NCBI GenBank assembly: GCA_947458475.1
Contig: CANGZP010000011.1
Location: 1-48,044, forward strand
Direction of reading: 5' to 3'
DNA: 48,044 bases
Source of the DNA: Cyclobacteriaceae bacterium
GTDB lineage: Bacteria > Bacteroidota > Bacteroidia > Cytophagales > Cyclobacteriaceae
Position numbers and translations under genes: made by a program. This document shows positions 35,027 to 44,958 of this stretch, one piece after another. Position 1 is the first letter of the stretch; each line of letters begins with the position of its first letter. The notes beneath the pieces were generated by a model, which was given only the letters and a program-made list of their open reading frames with translations, did not search any database and had not been told where the DNA came from.

Positions 35027-36121
35027 TTAAAGTTTAATTTCTACTAGTTCTGTTTTCTCGAAAGAAGAGTTGCGAATCGCAATCTGACGAGCTACTTCTT
35101 CTGCGAGCTTTAGGTAAGCTTCCTGAGTGGGACCCGATTTCAATACCGCCGGATAGCCAGAATCCCCGCTTTCTCGGATGCTTTGAACAATTGGAATCTC
35201 TCCTAGGAAAGGAACCTCGTATTTTTCCGCCAACTTCTTGCCTCCATCCTTGCCAAACAAATGGTATTTGTGGTTTGGCAGTTCTTCAGGCGTAAAATAA
35301 GCCATATTTTCTACAACACCTAAGATGGGGACATTAATTTGAGCCTGTCGAAACATGCTCAATCCCTTCGTTGCATCTGCAAGTGCTACTTTTTGCGGGG
35401 TAGTGACGATGACTGCACCAGTGACAGGGACGGTTTGAACTAGCGTCAGATGGATATCCGAGGTCCCTGGAGGTAGGTCAATAAGCAAGTAATCCAGTTC
35501 TCCCCATTCCACATCCGCAATGAATTGGCGCAAAGCAGAACTTGCCATCGGTCCTCTCCACACGACAGCGCTATCTGTGGGCGTCAAAAAGCCAATGGAC
35601 ATCATCTTTACTCCATACTGCGTGATGGGCACAATGATGTTCTTTTCGCCCTCTTTTTTGACAGCAGGCTGCTCTCCTTCCACGTTAAACATGGTAGGGA
35701 TCGAAGGGCCTGAAATATCCGCATCAATCAACCCTACCTTCGCGCCAAGCTCTGCGAGCGCAACCGCTAGGTTTACCGAGGTAGTGGATTTGCCTACGCC
35801 ACCCTTTCCAGACGCGATGGCAATGATGTTTTTTACTTGTGGTAAAACGGGTGCTGCATCACGTACAGTAGTTACGGTAGCAGTCATGGTGATGTCCCAT
35901 TTCCAATCCGTTCCAAAATCTTCAGTCAATACTTCCAAGCAATTATTTTTGATGACTTCCTTCAAGGGACAAGCAGGAGTTGTGAGCACCACCGTAAATC
36001 GTACCTTATTGCCTTCTATTTCGATCCCTTGAATCATTCCTAAAGAAACCAAGTCCCGCTTGATGTCTGGGTCTTGGACTTTGGAAAGGGATTTTTTCAA
36101 CAATTCTGGAGTCAATTGCAT
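35027..36121 (-). CDS. mrp: Mrp/ApbC-type P-loop Fe-S cluster carrier ATPase
   Basis: A 364-residue protein from the ATG at 36121: an N-terminal MIP18/DUF59 domain (about 1-95, with TTPACPLK) and a MinD-like ATPase domain with deviant Walker A IASGKGGVGKSTTSVNLA and DADISGPSIP. Mrp proteins bind and pass on Fe-S clusters. Unlike the E. coli protein it lacks a C-x-x-C pair in the region after VVENMAYFTPEELPNHKYHLFGKDGG; the only cysteines are in the DUF59 domain. It heads a unit with nfu and is divergent from dnaG. A longer start at 36190 is open but does not match the family. Confidence 0.93.
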   Translation of the reverse strand: MQLTPELLKKSLSKVQDPDIKRDLVSLGMIQGIEIEGNKVRFTVVLTTPACPLKEVIKNNCLEVLTEDFGTDWKWDITMTATVTTVRDAAPVLPQVKNIIAIASGKGGVGKSTTSVNLAVALAELGAKVGLIDADISGPSIPTMFNVEGEQPAVKKEGEKNIIVPITQYGVKMMSIGFLTPTDSAVVWRGPMASSALRQFIADVEWGELDYLLIDLPPGTSDIHLTLVQTVPVTGAVIVTTPQKVALADATKGLSMFRQAQINVPILGVVENMAYFTPEELPNHKYHLFGKDGGKKLAEKYEVPFLGEIPIVQSIRESGDSGYPAVLKSGPTQEAYLKLAEEVARQIAIRNSSFEKTELVEIKL

Positions 36122-36248
36122 TGCTTTTGGAATTTTTTTGCAAGTTAGGTCAAGAATGCGTCTTAGAAAAACCTGAGCGATCATTTTCACCGCCTCAAAC
36201 CACTGATTTTCTTCTGGTGTTGGAGGTATCGATTTCCCGTCGGTTCCT

Positions 36249-36256
36249 TACCTTTG
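36249..36256 (+). promoter_or_regulatory. -7 promoter box of dnaG
   Basis: TACCTTTG is a perfect TAnnTTTG match 17 nt before the dnaG ATG; a TTGG at 36220-36223 is a weak, rather distant -33 candidate. It supports the start at 36274 rather than an upstream one. Confidence 0.5.
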
Positions 36257-36273
36257 TATCCCTAATCCTTCCT

Positions 36274-38211
36274 ATGTCCATCAGTAAATTCACCACCGAC
36301 AAAGTAAAAGAACGCGTTGACATCGTCGAGGTGATTGGAGATTACGTGCCCTTGAAGAAAAAAGGACAAAACATGTGGGCTTGTTGCCCTTTCCACGGGG
36401 AAAAAACACCCTCTTTTTCTCTCTCACCGGCCAAACAAATTTACAAGTGCTTTGGCTGCGGAAAAGCAGGAGATCCCATCCAATTCGTCATGGACATCGA
36501 AGGCATCGGTTTTCAAGAAGCCATTCGCCAGCTCGCTGGCAAGTACGGTATTGAGGTCGAAGAGGAGGCAAACCTCAGTCCTGAGCAAAATCTGGAGCAG
36601 AATGAACGGGAAAGCCTATTTATCGCGGTAAATTTTGCCAAGGATTTTTTTGTAAAAAACTTAGAAACCGACGAAGGAAAGTCCATCGGGCTGAGTTATT
36701 TTAAAGAACGAGGATTTACCCCTCAGATCATCCAAAAATTTGATTTGGGCTATGCCTTGGATGGCTGGGATCAGTTCTTGAAAGCTGCCAAAGCTTCAGG
36801 ATACCAAGAAGAAATCCTGCTAAAGGCTGGTTTGATTTTGCAGAAAGAGGGAGATACAGAGCGACTCTACGACCGCTTTCGAAATCGCGTCACCTTCACC
36901 ATCCATAATGTCAGCGGCAAGGCCATCGGTTTTGGCGCCCGAATCCTGACTAAAGACAAAAACCAGCCCAAATACATCAATTCCCCCGAAACCCCCATCT
37001 ACCACAAGAGTGATGTGCTCTACGGGATGTTTCAGGCCAAAAAAGCGATTCGAGATCAGGATAACTGCTTTTTGGTCGAAGGCTACACCGATGTCGTTTC
37101 ATTACACCTGTCGGGAATTGAAAATGTCGTGGCCTCTTCAGGAACTTCCCTTACCGATGGACAGATCAAGTTGATCCGAAGATTTACGAATCAAGTGACG
37201 GTCCTATACGACGGCGATTCGGCAGGTATCAAAGCTTCCTTACGAGGGATAGATCTTTTGTTGGAAGGAGGCCTCAATGTCAAGGCTGTCGTATTCCCAG
37301 ATGGGGAGGATCCTGATAGCTACTCCAGAAAGGTAGGAACTCAAGCATTCCAGGACTATCTAAAAGCGAATAGCCGGGATTTTATCGGATTCAAAATTGG
37401 CCTCTACCAAGAAGAAATCGATAAGGATCCCATCCGCAAGGCAGGAATCATCCGCGAGGTGGTGCAGAGTATCAGTAAGATCCCAGATCCAATCATCCGA
37501 TCAGTGTATGCCAAAGAAGCCTCGGGGCTTTTGAGTATTGAAGAGGAAATTTTACACGCTGAACTCAATAAGATTCTTCTAAAAACTCAAAAGGAACAGT
37601 TTGAGCGAGCCAAGGAGGAAAAGGCGATAGAAGATAGTATCGATCAACTTTTGCCAGCGCCAGAAGAGGCAAGTGCTGAAGACAACCTGCTGCTCCAGGA
37701 GCGGGAGATGCTTCGGCTACTGCTGAACTATGGTGGACAGAAATTGGATGTGCAGGAACTTCACTTTTGCCAATACATCCTTTCTGAAATTGAGGAAGTG
37801 AGTTTCCAGACTCCTGTTTACCAAAAAATGATTCAAGTCTACCGAGAGCAGATTTCCTTGGGTCAGGTGCCAAAAGATGACCTGTTTTTGAGCCATCCAG
37901 ATGCAGAAATTCGGCAGGAATCCATCGCAATGATTACGCAAAGGCATGAGGTTTCAGCCCATTGGAAAGATAAGTTTCAGATTTTTATTGCCTTAGAATC
38001 CGATGATTTGGCCGACACGGCATTCAAATCGATTTTACGGCTCAAGCGGCGGCTTCTCCAAAAAATGATGGAAGAGGCAATGGCCAAGATTAAAGAAGCT
38101 GAGCAGCTTCAACTGGCGGAAGATAAGGTGAGTGAATTGCTTGAGGTGTACCTAGAGCTCAAGAAATTAAAACTTAAGATTGACAAGGAGCTAGGAATTG
38201 TGATTGGTTAA
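36274..38211 (+). CDS. dnaG: DNA primase
   Basis: Makes RNA primers at the replication fork. The ATG at 36274 gives 645 residues. The CHC2 zinc finger is Cys38-x2-His41...Cys59-x2-Cys62 (CCPFHGEKTPSF...YKCFGCG). The catalytic core has the RNA-polymerase basic region and a TOPRIM domain (FLVEGYTDVVSLHLSG, VLYDGDSAGIKASLRGIDLLLEGG, FPDGEDPDSY). The C-terminal 200 residues are mostly helical and would bind the DnaB helicase. The frame is open 51 codons upstream but that part overlaps the divergent mrp start and is not primase-like. Confidence 0.96.
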   Translation: MSISKFTTDKVKERVDIVEVIGDYVPLKKKGQNMWACCPFHGEKTPSFSLSPAKQIYKCFGCGKAGDPIQFVMDIEGIGFQEAIRQLAGKYGIEVEEEANLSPEQNLEQNERESLFIAVNFAKDFFVKNLETDEGKSIGLSYFKERGFTPQIIQKFDLGYALDGWDQFLKAAKASGYQEEILLKAGLILQKEGDTERLYDRFRNRVTFTIHNVSGKAIGFGARILTKDKNQPKYINSPETPIYHKSDVLYGMFQAKKAIRDQDNCFLVEGYTDVVSLHLSGIENVVASSGTSLTDGQIKLIRRFTNQVTVLYDGDSAGIKASLRGIDLLLEGGLNVKAVVFPDGEDPDSYSRKVGTQAFQDYLKANSRDFIGFKIGLYQEEIDKDPIRKAGIIREVVQSISKIPDPIIRSVYAKEASGLLSIEEEILHAELNKILLKTQKEQFERAKEEKAIEDSIDQLLPAPEEASAEDNLLLQEREMLRLLLNYGGQKLDVQELHFCQYILSEIEEVSFQTPVYQKMIQVYREQISLGQVPKDDLFLSHPDAEIRQESIAMITQRHEVSAHWKDKFQIFIALESDDLADTAFKSILRLKRRLLQKMMEEAMAKIKEAEQLQLAEDKVSELLEVYLELKKLKLKIDKELGIVIG

Positions 38212-38256
38212 TTCCAAACTTTCTTTGGTTGCTTCCGGTTTTGTAGACAAACAGGC

Positions 38257-38264
38257 TACATTTG
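38257..38264 (+). promoter_or_regulatory. -7 promoter box of ribBA
   Basis: TACATTTG is a perfect TAnnTTTG match 32 nt before the GTG start. The 85-nt gap is too short for an FMN riboswitch, so none controls this copy. Confidence 0.5.
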
Positions 38265-38296
38265 TATTCTAAACCTTCTTTTTAACACCCCAACTT

Positions 38297-39508
38297 GTGG
38301 AAAATTACACCCTGGATCCCATTGAAGATGCCATTGAGGCGATAAAAAACGGTGATGTCATCATCGTGGTAGACGACGAGGATCGTGAAAATGAAGGTGA
38401 TTTTGTGTGCGCAGCGGAAAAAGTCACGCCCGAAATCATCAACTTCATGGCTACCCATGGCCGAGGTTTGATCTGTGCTCCCCTGATTGAAGATCGCTGC
38501 GAGCAGCTAGGGTTAGACCTGATGGTTGGAAGCAACACTGCAGTATTTGAAACTCCCTTTACCGTGTCTGTGGATTTGATTGGACATGGCTGTACCACGG
38601 GAATATCTGCCTCCGACCGTGCAAAAACCATCCAAGCCCTAGTCGACGACCGAATTCATCCCAATGAGTTGGGCAAGCCAGGTCATATTTTTCCACTCAA
38701 AGCCAAAAGAGGCGGGGTCCTACGAAGAGCCGGCCATACTGAAGCGGCAATCGATTTTTCAAGACTAGCAGGACTTCAGCCGGCAGGGGTATTGGTAGAG
38801 ATCATGAATGAAGATGGTACAATGGCACGTCTAGATGACTTGTTCAAGGTGCGTGAAAAGTTCCAGTTGAAGTTGGTGTCCATCAAGGATTTGATTGCTT
38901 ATCGCCTGAAAAACGAGTCTTTAATTACCAGAGAGATTGGTGTAGACATGCCCACGGCTTGGGGAAATTTTGATTTGATTGCCTACCGACAAACCAATAC
39001 CCAAGAGATTCATTTGGCCTTGATCAAAGGAACTTGGGAAAAAGATGAGCCTATCCTTGTTCGTGTTCATTCCTCTTGTGCTACTGGAGATATTTTTGGT
39101 TCCTGCAGATGCGACTGTGGACCGCAATTGCATGCTGCCATGGAGCTTGTTGAACAAGAAGGCAAGGGCGTTGTTTTATATATGAATCAGGAAGGAAGAG
39201 GCATTGGCTTAATTAATAAGTTGAAAGCCTACAAGCTTCAAGAAGAGGGCATGGATACGGTGCAAGCCAACCTTGCCTTGGGATTGCCCATGGATGGACG
39301 GGATTATGGAGTGGGCGCTCAAATTCTTCGGGATTTGAATATCTCTAAGATTCGCTTGATTTCTAATAATCCTCAAAAACGAGTGGGGCTACTTGGCTAT
39401 GGTCTAGAAATTATCGAGCAAGTTCCCATTGAGATTCAACCGAACCCCCACAATGAAAAATACCTGCAAACCAAGCGGGATAAAATGGGGCATACTATTC
39501 TAAAATAA
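38297..39508 (+). CDS. ribBA: Bifunctional DHBP synthase / GTP cyclohydrolase II
   Basis: Provides both starting compounds of riboflavin synthesis. The N-terminal domain (about 1-200) is 3,4-dihydroxy-2-butanone 4-phosphate synthase, with [18 protein letters not shown] and [12 protein letters not shown]. The C-terminal domain is GTP cyclohydrolase II, with the zinc cysteines in [21 protein letters not shown] and the catalytic region [33 protein letters not shown]; it looks intact. The start is a GTG at 38297, since no in-frame ATG exists near the beginning. Riboflavin genes are otherwise absent here. Confidence 0.95.
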   Translation: MENYTLDPIEDAIEAIKNGDVIIVVDDEDRENEGDFVCAAEKVTPEIINFMATHGRGLICAPLIEDRCEQLGLDLMVGSNTAVFETPFTVSVDLIGHGCTTGISASDRAKTIQALVDDRIHPNELGKPGHIFPLKAKRGGVLRRAGHTEAAIDFSRLAGLQPAGVLVEIMNEDGTMARLDDLFKVREKFQLKLVSIKDLIAYRLKNESLITREIGVDMPTAWGNFDLIAYRQTNTQEIHLALIKGTWEKDEPILVRVHSSCATGDIFGSCRCDCGPQLHAAMELVEQEGKGVVLYMNQEGRGIGLINKLKAYKLQEEGMDTVQANLALGLPMDGRDYGVGAQILRDLNISKIRLISNNPQKRVGLLGYGLEIIEQVPIEIQPNPHNEKYLQTKRDKMGHTILK

Positions 39509-39514
39509 ACAAGT

Positions 39515-39562
39515 CGGGGAGGAACCGTAGGTTTTGAAAACCTACAGACAAGCCTCCCGTTT
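39515..39562 (+). terminator. Two-tier hairpin after ribBA
   Basis: An inner stem GTAGGTTT/AAACCTAC with a 3-nt loop (39527-39545) is enclosed by an outer stem CGGG(G)AGG/CCTCCCG with one bulged G. It begins 6 nt after the stop codon. The T tail (TTTGT) is weak, so it may act as a terminator or as a 3'-end stabiliser. Confidence 0.5.
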
Positions 39563-39571
39563 GTATACCTT

Positions 39572-40225
39572 ATGCTACGATTGAAACTCTATTTATTCTT
39601 GATGCTATTTGGTTTGACTGCCCAAAGTTGGGGCCAAACTAGAAATCAATTTCCCTCTCAAATTTGGCACAAAGGCACCTTGTATTTGACAGACGGAAGT
39701 TCGGTAAATGGCTTAGTCAAATACGATTTAGAAACCAACCTCGTGCAACTCCAAGAGGAGACGGTAATCACTTTTACGGCCTCCAATGTTACGAGTTTCG
39801 ACATCTTTGATGAGACTTATAAAGGAATTAGGAAGTTCTACAGCCTTCCCTATGCATTGAATGGTAATTACGAGACCCCCGTGTTTTTTGAGGTACTTAC
39901 TCAAGGGGAGCACATTGCTTTGCTTTGCAGAGAATTTATTGCTACTGACACTCGGGGAATGAATAACTGGACGGGCATGGGTATGGGCATGAATCCATTT
40001 TGGGGCCCTCAAAATGTATCCGGATTCAGATTGGCATTTACCTATTATTTTTTAAAAAATGGCCGTATGGAACGTTACAGTGGCAAGAAAAAGGAATTGT
40101 TTGATATGCTACCAGGATACAATGAAGAGCTAGACTTGTACATGCGTAAAAATCGCTTGGAACACGATCAACGCGGAGATTTACTTCGGATCACTGCCTA
40201 TTACAACGAATTAAAAAACAACTAA
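39572..40225 (+). CDS. Secreted hypothetical protein upstream of surE
   Basis: A 217-residue protein with signal peptide MLRLKLYLFLMLFGLTAQSWGQ. The mature part begins with a strand-rich segment (WHKGTLYLTDGSSVNGLVKYDLETNLVQLQEETVITFTASNVTSFDIFD) that resembles the short LTDG...G.V.YD...V.... pattern of small periplasmic beta proteins in this phylum, and a Met/Gly/Asn-rich turn (NNWTGMGMGMNPFWGP) near residue 135. The C terminus is charged and helical. I recognise no function. It is 2 nt from surE and so shares its transcript. Confidence 0.75.
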   Translation: MLRLKLYLFLMLFGLTAQSWGQTRNQFPSQIWHKGTLYLTDGSSVNGLVKYDLETNLVQLQEETVITFTASNVTSFDIFDETYKGIRKFYSLPYALNGNYETPVFFEVLTQGEHIALLCREFIATDTRGMNNWTGMGMGMNPFWGPQNVSGFRLAFTYYFLKNGRMERYSGKKKELFDMLPGYNEELDLYMRKNRLEHDQRGDLLRITAYYNELKNN

Positions 40226-40227
40226 GC

Positions 40228-41013
40228 ATGTCAAGACCCTTGATTCTCGTCTCGAACGACGATGGCATTACCTCCAAAGGAATTCGCGTATTGGTAGCTG
40301 CCATGAAAAAATTGGGAGACGTGGTGGTGGTAGCCCCCGATAGTCCTCAGTCTGGAATGGGACATGCCATTACCATTGGCCAAACCTTGCGGTTGGTTGA
40401 AGAGGATATTTTTGAGGATGTTTTGGCCTACAAGTCTAGTGGTACTCCTGCTGACTGTGTCAAACTTGCCAAGCACCATGTGCTCAAGGACCGTAAACCG
40501 GATTTGGTGGTGAGTGGAATCAATCACGGTTCCAACACCTCTATTTCTGTGCTCTATTCTGGTACAATGTCTGCAGCCATAGAGGGAGCTTTAGAAGGGT
40601 ATCCATCGATTGGGTTTAGTCTTTGCGATTTTTCATCCAAGGCGGACTTCTCTCATGTGGAACAATGGGTTGAGAAAATTGCCCGTCAAGTCTTGGAAAA
40701 TGGCATTCCCAAAGGAATAGCATTGAATGTTAATTTTCCACCCAAGCGAAACGAAGAAATTCGTGGTGTGAAGATTTGCAGACAGGCAGATGCCAAGTGG
40801 CAGGAAGAATTTGTGGAGCGCTTTGATCCTACAGGTAGAAAATACTTCTGGCTAGCGGGAAACTTCGTGAATTTTGACAAGGGAGAAGACAATGACGAAT
40901 GGGCAATCGCCAACAATTACATCTCCATCGTGCCCTGTCAATACGACCTCACAGCTCACCATGCCATCTCCCATATCAATAAGGAATGGGACTGGACCAG
41001 GCTAGGGGATTAA
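40228..41013 (+). CDS. surE: 5'/3'-nucleotidase SurE
   Basis: Metal-dependent survival protein that dephosphorylates nucleoside monophosphates. The 261-residue protein starts MSRPLILVSNDDGITSKG, with the metal ligands Asp11 and Asp12; SPQSGMGHAITI and VVSGINHGSNTSISVLYSGTMSAA hold the remaining ligands (Ser and Asn) of the family. It begins 2 nt after the secreted hypothetical. A terminator at 41066-41103 follows. Confidence 0.95.
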   Translation: MSRPLILVSNDDGITSKGIRVLVAAMKKLGDVVVVAPDSPQSGMGHAITIGQTLRLVEEDIFEDVLAYKSSGTPADCVKLAKHHVLKDRKPDLVVSGINHGSNTSISVLYSGTMSAAIEGALEGYPSIGFSLCDFSSKADFSHVEQWVEKIARQVLENGIPKGIALNVNFPPKRNEEIRGVKICRQADAKWQEEFVERFDPTGRKYFWLAGNFVNFDKGEDNDEWAIANNYISIVPCQYDLTAHHAISHINKEWDWTRLGD

Positions 41014-41065
41014 CATTGATTCTTGTTTTGCCTACGGAAGACAAACTTCTTGAGATAAAGGCCAT

Positions 41066-41103
41066 AAAAAAATCCGGTTAGTGCAAGTGCTTACCGGATT
41101 TTT
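41066..41103. terminator. Bidirectional terminator between surE and the MFS gene
   Basis: An 11-bp stem AAAAATCCGGT / ACCGGATTTTT around a 14-nt loop has A and T runs on both sides, as expected for convergent genes. Confidence 0.8.
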
Positions 41104-41120
41104 GATTTTTAGCCTGTAAA

Positions 41121-42446
41121 TCAGTCGTGAGTGGCCCTTTTGTTTGTAATCAGCAGGTTGGAAAGTCCTGCAATAATCAGGAGCGTACCTGCCAGCAACA
41201 TGGTATTGATGACTGCTTCGCCAAATAACAGTTTGTATAGGAAGTTGACCCCGCCCAAAGCAGCTACAATTTGGGGAATCACAATAAACATGTTGAAAAT
41301 CCCCATGTAAACCCCCATTTTTTGAGGTTCTACCGATCCGGAAAGCATGGCATAGGGCATGGAAAGGATGCTTGCCCAAGCAATGCCTACCAAAGCAAAG
41401 CAGATATGCAGCATCCAGGGTTCAGTCACAAAATAAATTGAAATAAATCCTATTCCACCAGCAATTAAACTGACTAAGTGAAGTAGCCTTCGGTTGATTT
41501 TGACTTTTGAGGCAACGAAGGAGAGGATCAAGGCAAAAAACATGGACACTAGTCCGTAGGTGCCGAGGTAATTTCCTACTCGGTCCGCAGCGGTATTGTA
41601 TGCGGCCGAACTGGTGTCAGTTGCTCCGAAAACATGCTCCGTGATGGCAGGAGTAGCAAAGCTCCACATGGTAAAAAAAGCAAACCAGGAAAAAAACTGG
41701 ACTAGACCCAACTGCTTCATCACCGTTGGCATGTTGACAATCAGCTGAAAAACCTCTTTCAGTCCAGAGAAAAAGCCTTTTTTACTTTCTTTTTCTCGTC
41801 TAAAAGCATCTAGGTCTTCAGGAGGGTATTCTTCTGTCTTGAGGATGGTAAAGAGAATGGAGGTAAATAAAACGAAGGCACCGATTCCGAAAGCGTACTT
41901 GACTGAATCCGGAACTACCCCTGGAGCAGCCGTATTGGAGGCCCCGAGCTCCGTCATCAGCCAGGGAAGGTTGGAGGCCACCCAGGTACCAATGCCAATG
42001 ATGAGGGTTTGCACCACAAAGCCAAAGGAGCGCTGCGATTCAGGGAGCTTATCGGCTACCAAGGCTCGGAAAGGCTCCATCGACACATTGATGGAAGCAT
42101 CCAAAATCCAAAGGGCACCTGCAGCCATCCAGAGTGCTGAGGAGTAAGGGGCCAAAAATAGGGCAATGGTACTCATCACAGCACCAAAGAAAAAGAAAGG
42201 CTTTCTTCTTCCGAATCTAGGATGCCAGGTGCGGTCACTCAAATACCCGACAATGGGCTGAACCAATAGCCCGGTCAGTGGGGCAGCAATCCAGAGAAAA
42301 GGGATGGCATCCTTTTCAGCGCCTAGGGTCTGGAAGATACGAGACATAAATCCACCTTGGAGGGCGAATCCAAATTGAATTCCTAGAAATCCGAAACTCA
42401 TGTTCCAGATCTGCCAGAAACTCAACTTCTTTTTTTCTTGGGTCAT
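41121..42446 (-). CDS. MFS sugar transporter (SLC45/GPH-like, probably maltose or maltodextrin)
   Basis: A 441-residue inner-membrane permease with about twelve membrane segments. The stretch IAAPLTGLLVQPIVGYLSDRTWHPRFGRRKPFFFFGA between helices 2 and 3, with the RFGRRKPF motif, is typical of the SLC45/GPH-like sugar:proton symporters. Its 3'-most partner in the cluster is the GH31 alpha-glucosidase, whose gene ends 30 nt upstream, so they form one operon. Sugar is inferred from neighbours: maltose or short maltodextrins. Confidence 0.88.
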   Translation of the reverse strand: MTQEKKKLSFWQIWNMSFGFLGIQFGFALQGGFMSRIFQTLGAEKDAIPFLWIAAPLTGLLVQPIVGYLSDRTWHPRFGRRKPFFFFGAVMSTIALFLAPYSSALWMAAGALWILDASINVSMEPFRALVADKLPESQRSFGFVVQTLIIGIGTWVASNLPWLMTELGASNTAAPGVVPDSVKYAFGIGAFVLFTSILFTILKTEEYPPEDLDAFRREKESKKGFFSGLKEVFQLIVNMPTVMKQLGLVQFFSWFAFFTMWSFATPAITEHVFGATDTSSAAYNTAADRVGNYLGTYGLVSMFFALILSFVASKVKINRRLLHLVSLIAGGIGFISIYFVTEPWMLHICFALVGIAWASILSMPYAMLSGSVEPQKMGVYMGIFNMFIVIPQIVAALGGVNFLYKLLFGEAVINTMLLAGTLLIIAGLSNLLITNKRATHD

Positions 42447-42476
42447 TGTTGGGTTGGTAAAAATGTGGGTGGGGGA

Positions 42477-44915
42477 TCAATTCAGCCCCTTAATTTCCAA
42501 TTCCTCCGAAGAGTGTTGGAATTGAATGTAAGGCAACTGCTTGATTTGAAGGTAAGGGTGCGTTTGATCGGGTAGGGGATCAAACTCCGTGAGCTTTCCT
42601 AAAAAGCCAAAGTCACTGGAGTTGAGTGCTTGAGCTGTTCCATCAATTTCTGGCCTAAGCGCTTCAAAACCATGGAAATAAAGCCGAATGCTGTGGTATT
42701 TACTGGCAAACTGACCTGCTGACCTTCTAAATGTCAAAGTGCTTGCTTCAGGTAGGTACTGAATTTCCTGGCTGAAATATTCACCTTCTAGGTAGTCTAA
42801 TCCTTCTCCTGCATCCTCGTAATGTACATAGGTTGATCCTGTCTTTCCTTTGTATAGGTGTAGGCTTAGGATTCCATCGTGCTGCTGTCCTGTATGCTGG
42901 ATTTTGGATTGCTGCGCAAATATTTTCCCAGCCTGTACGTATGCTGGTAGATAATTGAGTGGAGAATCTTGATAAATGGTTTGATTCCCCTGGTGTTTTT
43001 GATCCGTATACAAATAGTACCATTCTCCTTGCGGGAGATAAACCTTGCTGATTTCTCGGAAACTTTCTACAGGAGCAACCAAGAAAGTATTGCAAAACAA
43101 ATATTCGTTCTGAAAAGCGGTTTGGTAAATGGTCTCGTCTTGGGGATAATGGATCGCTAAGGATGCCGATAGTGGCAAGCCATTTTGCGTGCTTTGGTGA
43201 AAAGCACTGTAAATAGTAGGGAGTAGTGAGTATCTAAAATTCAAATAGTTACGACTGATCTCTTCCACTTCTTCTCCAAATGCCCAAGGTTCTGCGTCCT
43301 TGGTATTGATCATGGAATGGGCTCGGTACAAAGGTGAAAATGCAGCGATGCTCATCCATCGGGCAAATAGATTTTTGCTTGCTTCTCCAGCAAATCCACC
43401 TACATCGTAGCCAGCAAAAGCAACCCCGCTCATGCCGAGACTATTCACTAAGCGAATTCCAGCCAACATGTGTTCCTCTGAGGCTACGTTGTCTCCTGTC
43501 CAGGCTGCTGCAAAGCGTTGAATCCCTGCGAAACCGGAACGAGAAAGAACAAAAGGTCGTTTTTCTGGATTCTGTTTGCCTGCACCCGCTTGCGTACTTC
43601 GTGCAACTTGCAATCCATAAATGTTTCTTGCTTTGCGATGAGAGGCTTTTTCGCCCTCAAAATCAAACTCCAATAAGTTGGGCGTGCATTGACCCCAGGA
43701 AGCTGGCTCATTCATATCTGTCCAAAATCCATCCACACCTGCTTCGGTATAAAAGGCCATTTTTTCTTCCCACCAAGACCGGGTAGCTTCTTTGGTGAAA
43801 TCTGGGAAGGCACACCAACCCGGCCACACCTGTGCTTCGTAGGTTTGCCCGTCAGGGTAGTTGACAAATAGCCCGTGTTCCAACCCTTCTCGGTAGGGGG
43901 CGTAGCTCGATTCTACTTTTATGCCTGGGTCGAGGATCACCACTACCTTAAATCCTTTTTCCTTTAAGCGAGCAATCATTGCTTTGGGGTTGCTGAACTT
44001 TTCGCCGTCAAAGGTGAACACTTTATAGGCTTCCATGTGGTGGATGTCTAAATAGATGACATCGGCAGGCATTTTTTTGTCACGAAAAGCCTGAGCTACT
44101 GCATTGACTTCAGATTCTGGGTAGTAGGAATAGCGACATTGCTGAAAGCCCAAGGCCCACTTGGGAGGCATCTGCATGCGTCCAGTGAGCCAAGTGTAGG
44201 CCGTGATAATTTCTGAAATACTTGGGTAATGGAAAAAGTAATAATCCATGTCCCCATCTTCAGCGCTGAAGGAGGCAAATCGATTGTTGGATGCACCAAA
44301 GTTGAACAACGTCTTATGGGTGTTGTCCATGAATATGCCGTAGTGCCCTTGATCATGCACGCCTAGGTAAAATGGGATACTCAAGTAGAGTGGATCATCG
44401 CCAACACCATAGGCAAAGTAGTCTGTGTTCCAATTGGTGTAGGCATTTCCAAAACGGTTGAGGTTTCCGGTTTTTTCGCCCAATCCAAGAAATTTTTCGT
44501 TAGGCTGCAGTATTTTGTAGGCCGCTACCTCAGTTCCAATCCAGGAAACTCCAAAGGAATCATCCTGGTTGAGGAGCTTTCCATGGGTATCAAAAAATGT
44601 CAAAGCGAAGGAGGCAAGGTTTATTTCTACGCGAAGGAGCTGGGTGGTTAGAATCAATTGATCTCCAAAATCTTCAAGATCAAAATTCACCCCCTTTGGT
44701 TGACCAATGACTGAATAAGGGTTGGATTCAAAGGACTCAAATCGGCTCGTTTGTACTCGGACGATTCCTGTATCGAATACGGTGAGATTGAAGGATGCAA
44801 AGGTACTTTTTCCTGTAAGGCCAAGGGCGGTTGTCTTCCACTCCAAAACCTTTCCAAAGGCTTGATTGCGAAAAGAATTTCGTGAAATCTTGGTGGCTAT
44901 ATTACTCTCATTCAT
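42477..44915 (-). CDS. GH31 family alpha-glucosidase
   Basis: An 812-residue glycoside hydrolase family 31 enzyme that removes alpha-linked glucose from oligosaccharides. The catalytic nucleophile is Asp400 in GVDGFWTDMNEPASWG; the acid/base aspartate lies in the WTGDNVASEEHM region. The N-terminal beta-sandwich contains KFLGLGEKTGNLNRFGNAYTNWNTDYFAYG, typical of the family. There is no signal peptide, so it acts in the cytoplasm on imported maltodextrin. It is in one operon with the MFS transporter, and the LacI gene lies upstream in the same orientation. Confidence 0.95.
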   Translation of the reverse strand: MNESNIATKISRNSFRNQAFGKVLEWKTTALGLTGKSTFASFNLTVFDTGIVRVQTSRFESFESNPYSVIGQPKGVNFDLEDFGDQLILTTQLLRVEINLASFALTFFDTHGKLLNQDDSFGVSWIGTEVAAYKILQPNEKFLGLGEKTGNLNRFGNAYTNWNTDYFAYGVGDDPLYLSIPFYLGVHDQGHYGIFMDNTHKTLFNFGASNNRFASFSAEDGDMDYYFFHYPSISEIITAYTWLTGRMQMPPKWALGFQQCRYSYYPESEVNAVAQAFRDKKMPADVIYLDIHHMEAYKVFTFDGEKFSNPKAMIARLKEKGFKVVVILDPGIKVESSYAPYREGLEHGLFVNYPDGQTYEAQVWPGWCAFPDFTKEATRSWWEEKMAFYTEAGVDGFWTDMNEPASWGQCTPNLLEFDFEGEKASHRKARNIYGLQVARSTQAGAGKQNPEKRPFVLSRSGFAGIQRFAAAWTGDNVASEEHMLAGIRLVNSLGMSGVAFAGYDVGGFAGEASKNLFARWMSIAAFSPLYRAHSMINTKDAEPWAFGEEVEEISRNYLNFRYSLLPTIYSAFHQSTQNGLPLSASLAIHYPQDETIYQTAFQNEYLFCNTFLVAPVESFREISKVYLPQGEWYYLYTDQKHQGNQTIYQDSPLNYLPAYVQAGKIFAQQSKIQHTGQQHDGILSLHLYKGKTGSTYVHYEDAGEGLDYLEGEYFSQEIQYLPEASTLTFRRSAGQFASKYHSIRLYFHGFEALRPEIDGTAQALNSSDFGFLGKLTEFDPLPDQTHPYLQIKQLPYIQFQHSSEELEIKGLN

Positions 44916-44958
44916 TCGTCAAAAGGGATATGTCCAGGTTAGGGACTTTGCTAATTTA

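Noticed and set aside
36121-36273. Extended N terminus for DNA primase
   Set aside because: The additional 51 codons overlap the divergent mrp start, lack primase similarity, and a -7 box lies just before the ATG at 36274.
38212-38296. FMN riboswitch before ribBA
   Set aside because: The gap is only 85 nt and contains a promoter box near the start; no RFN-element sequences are seen.
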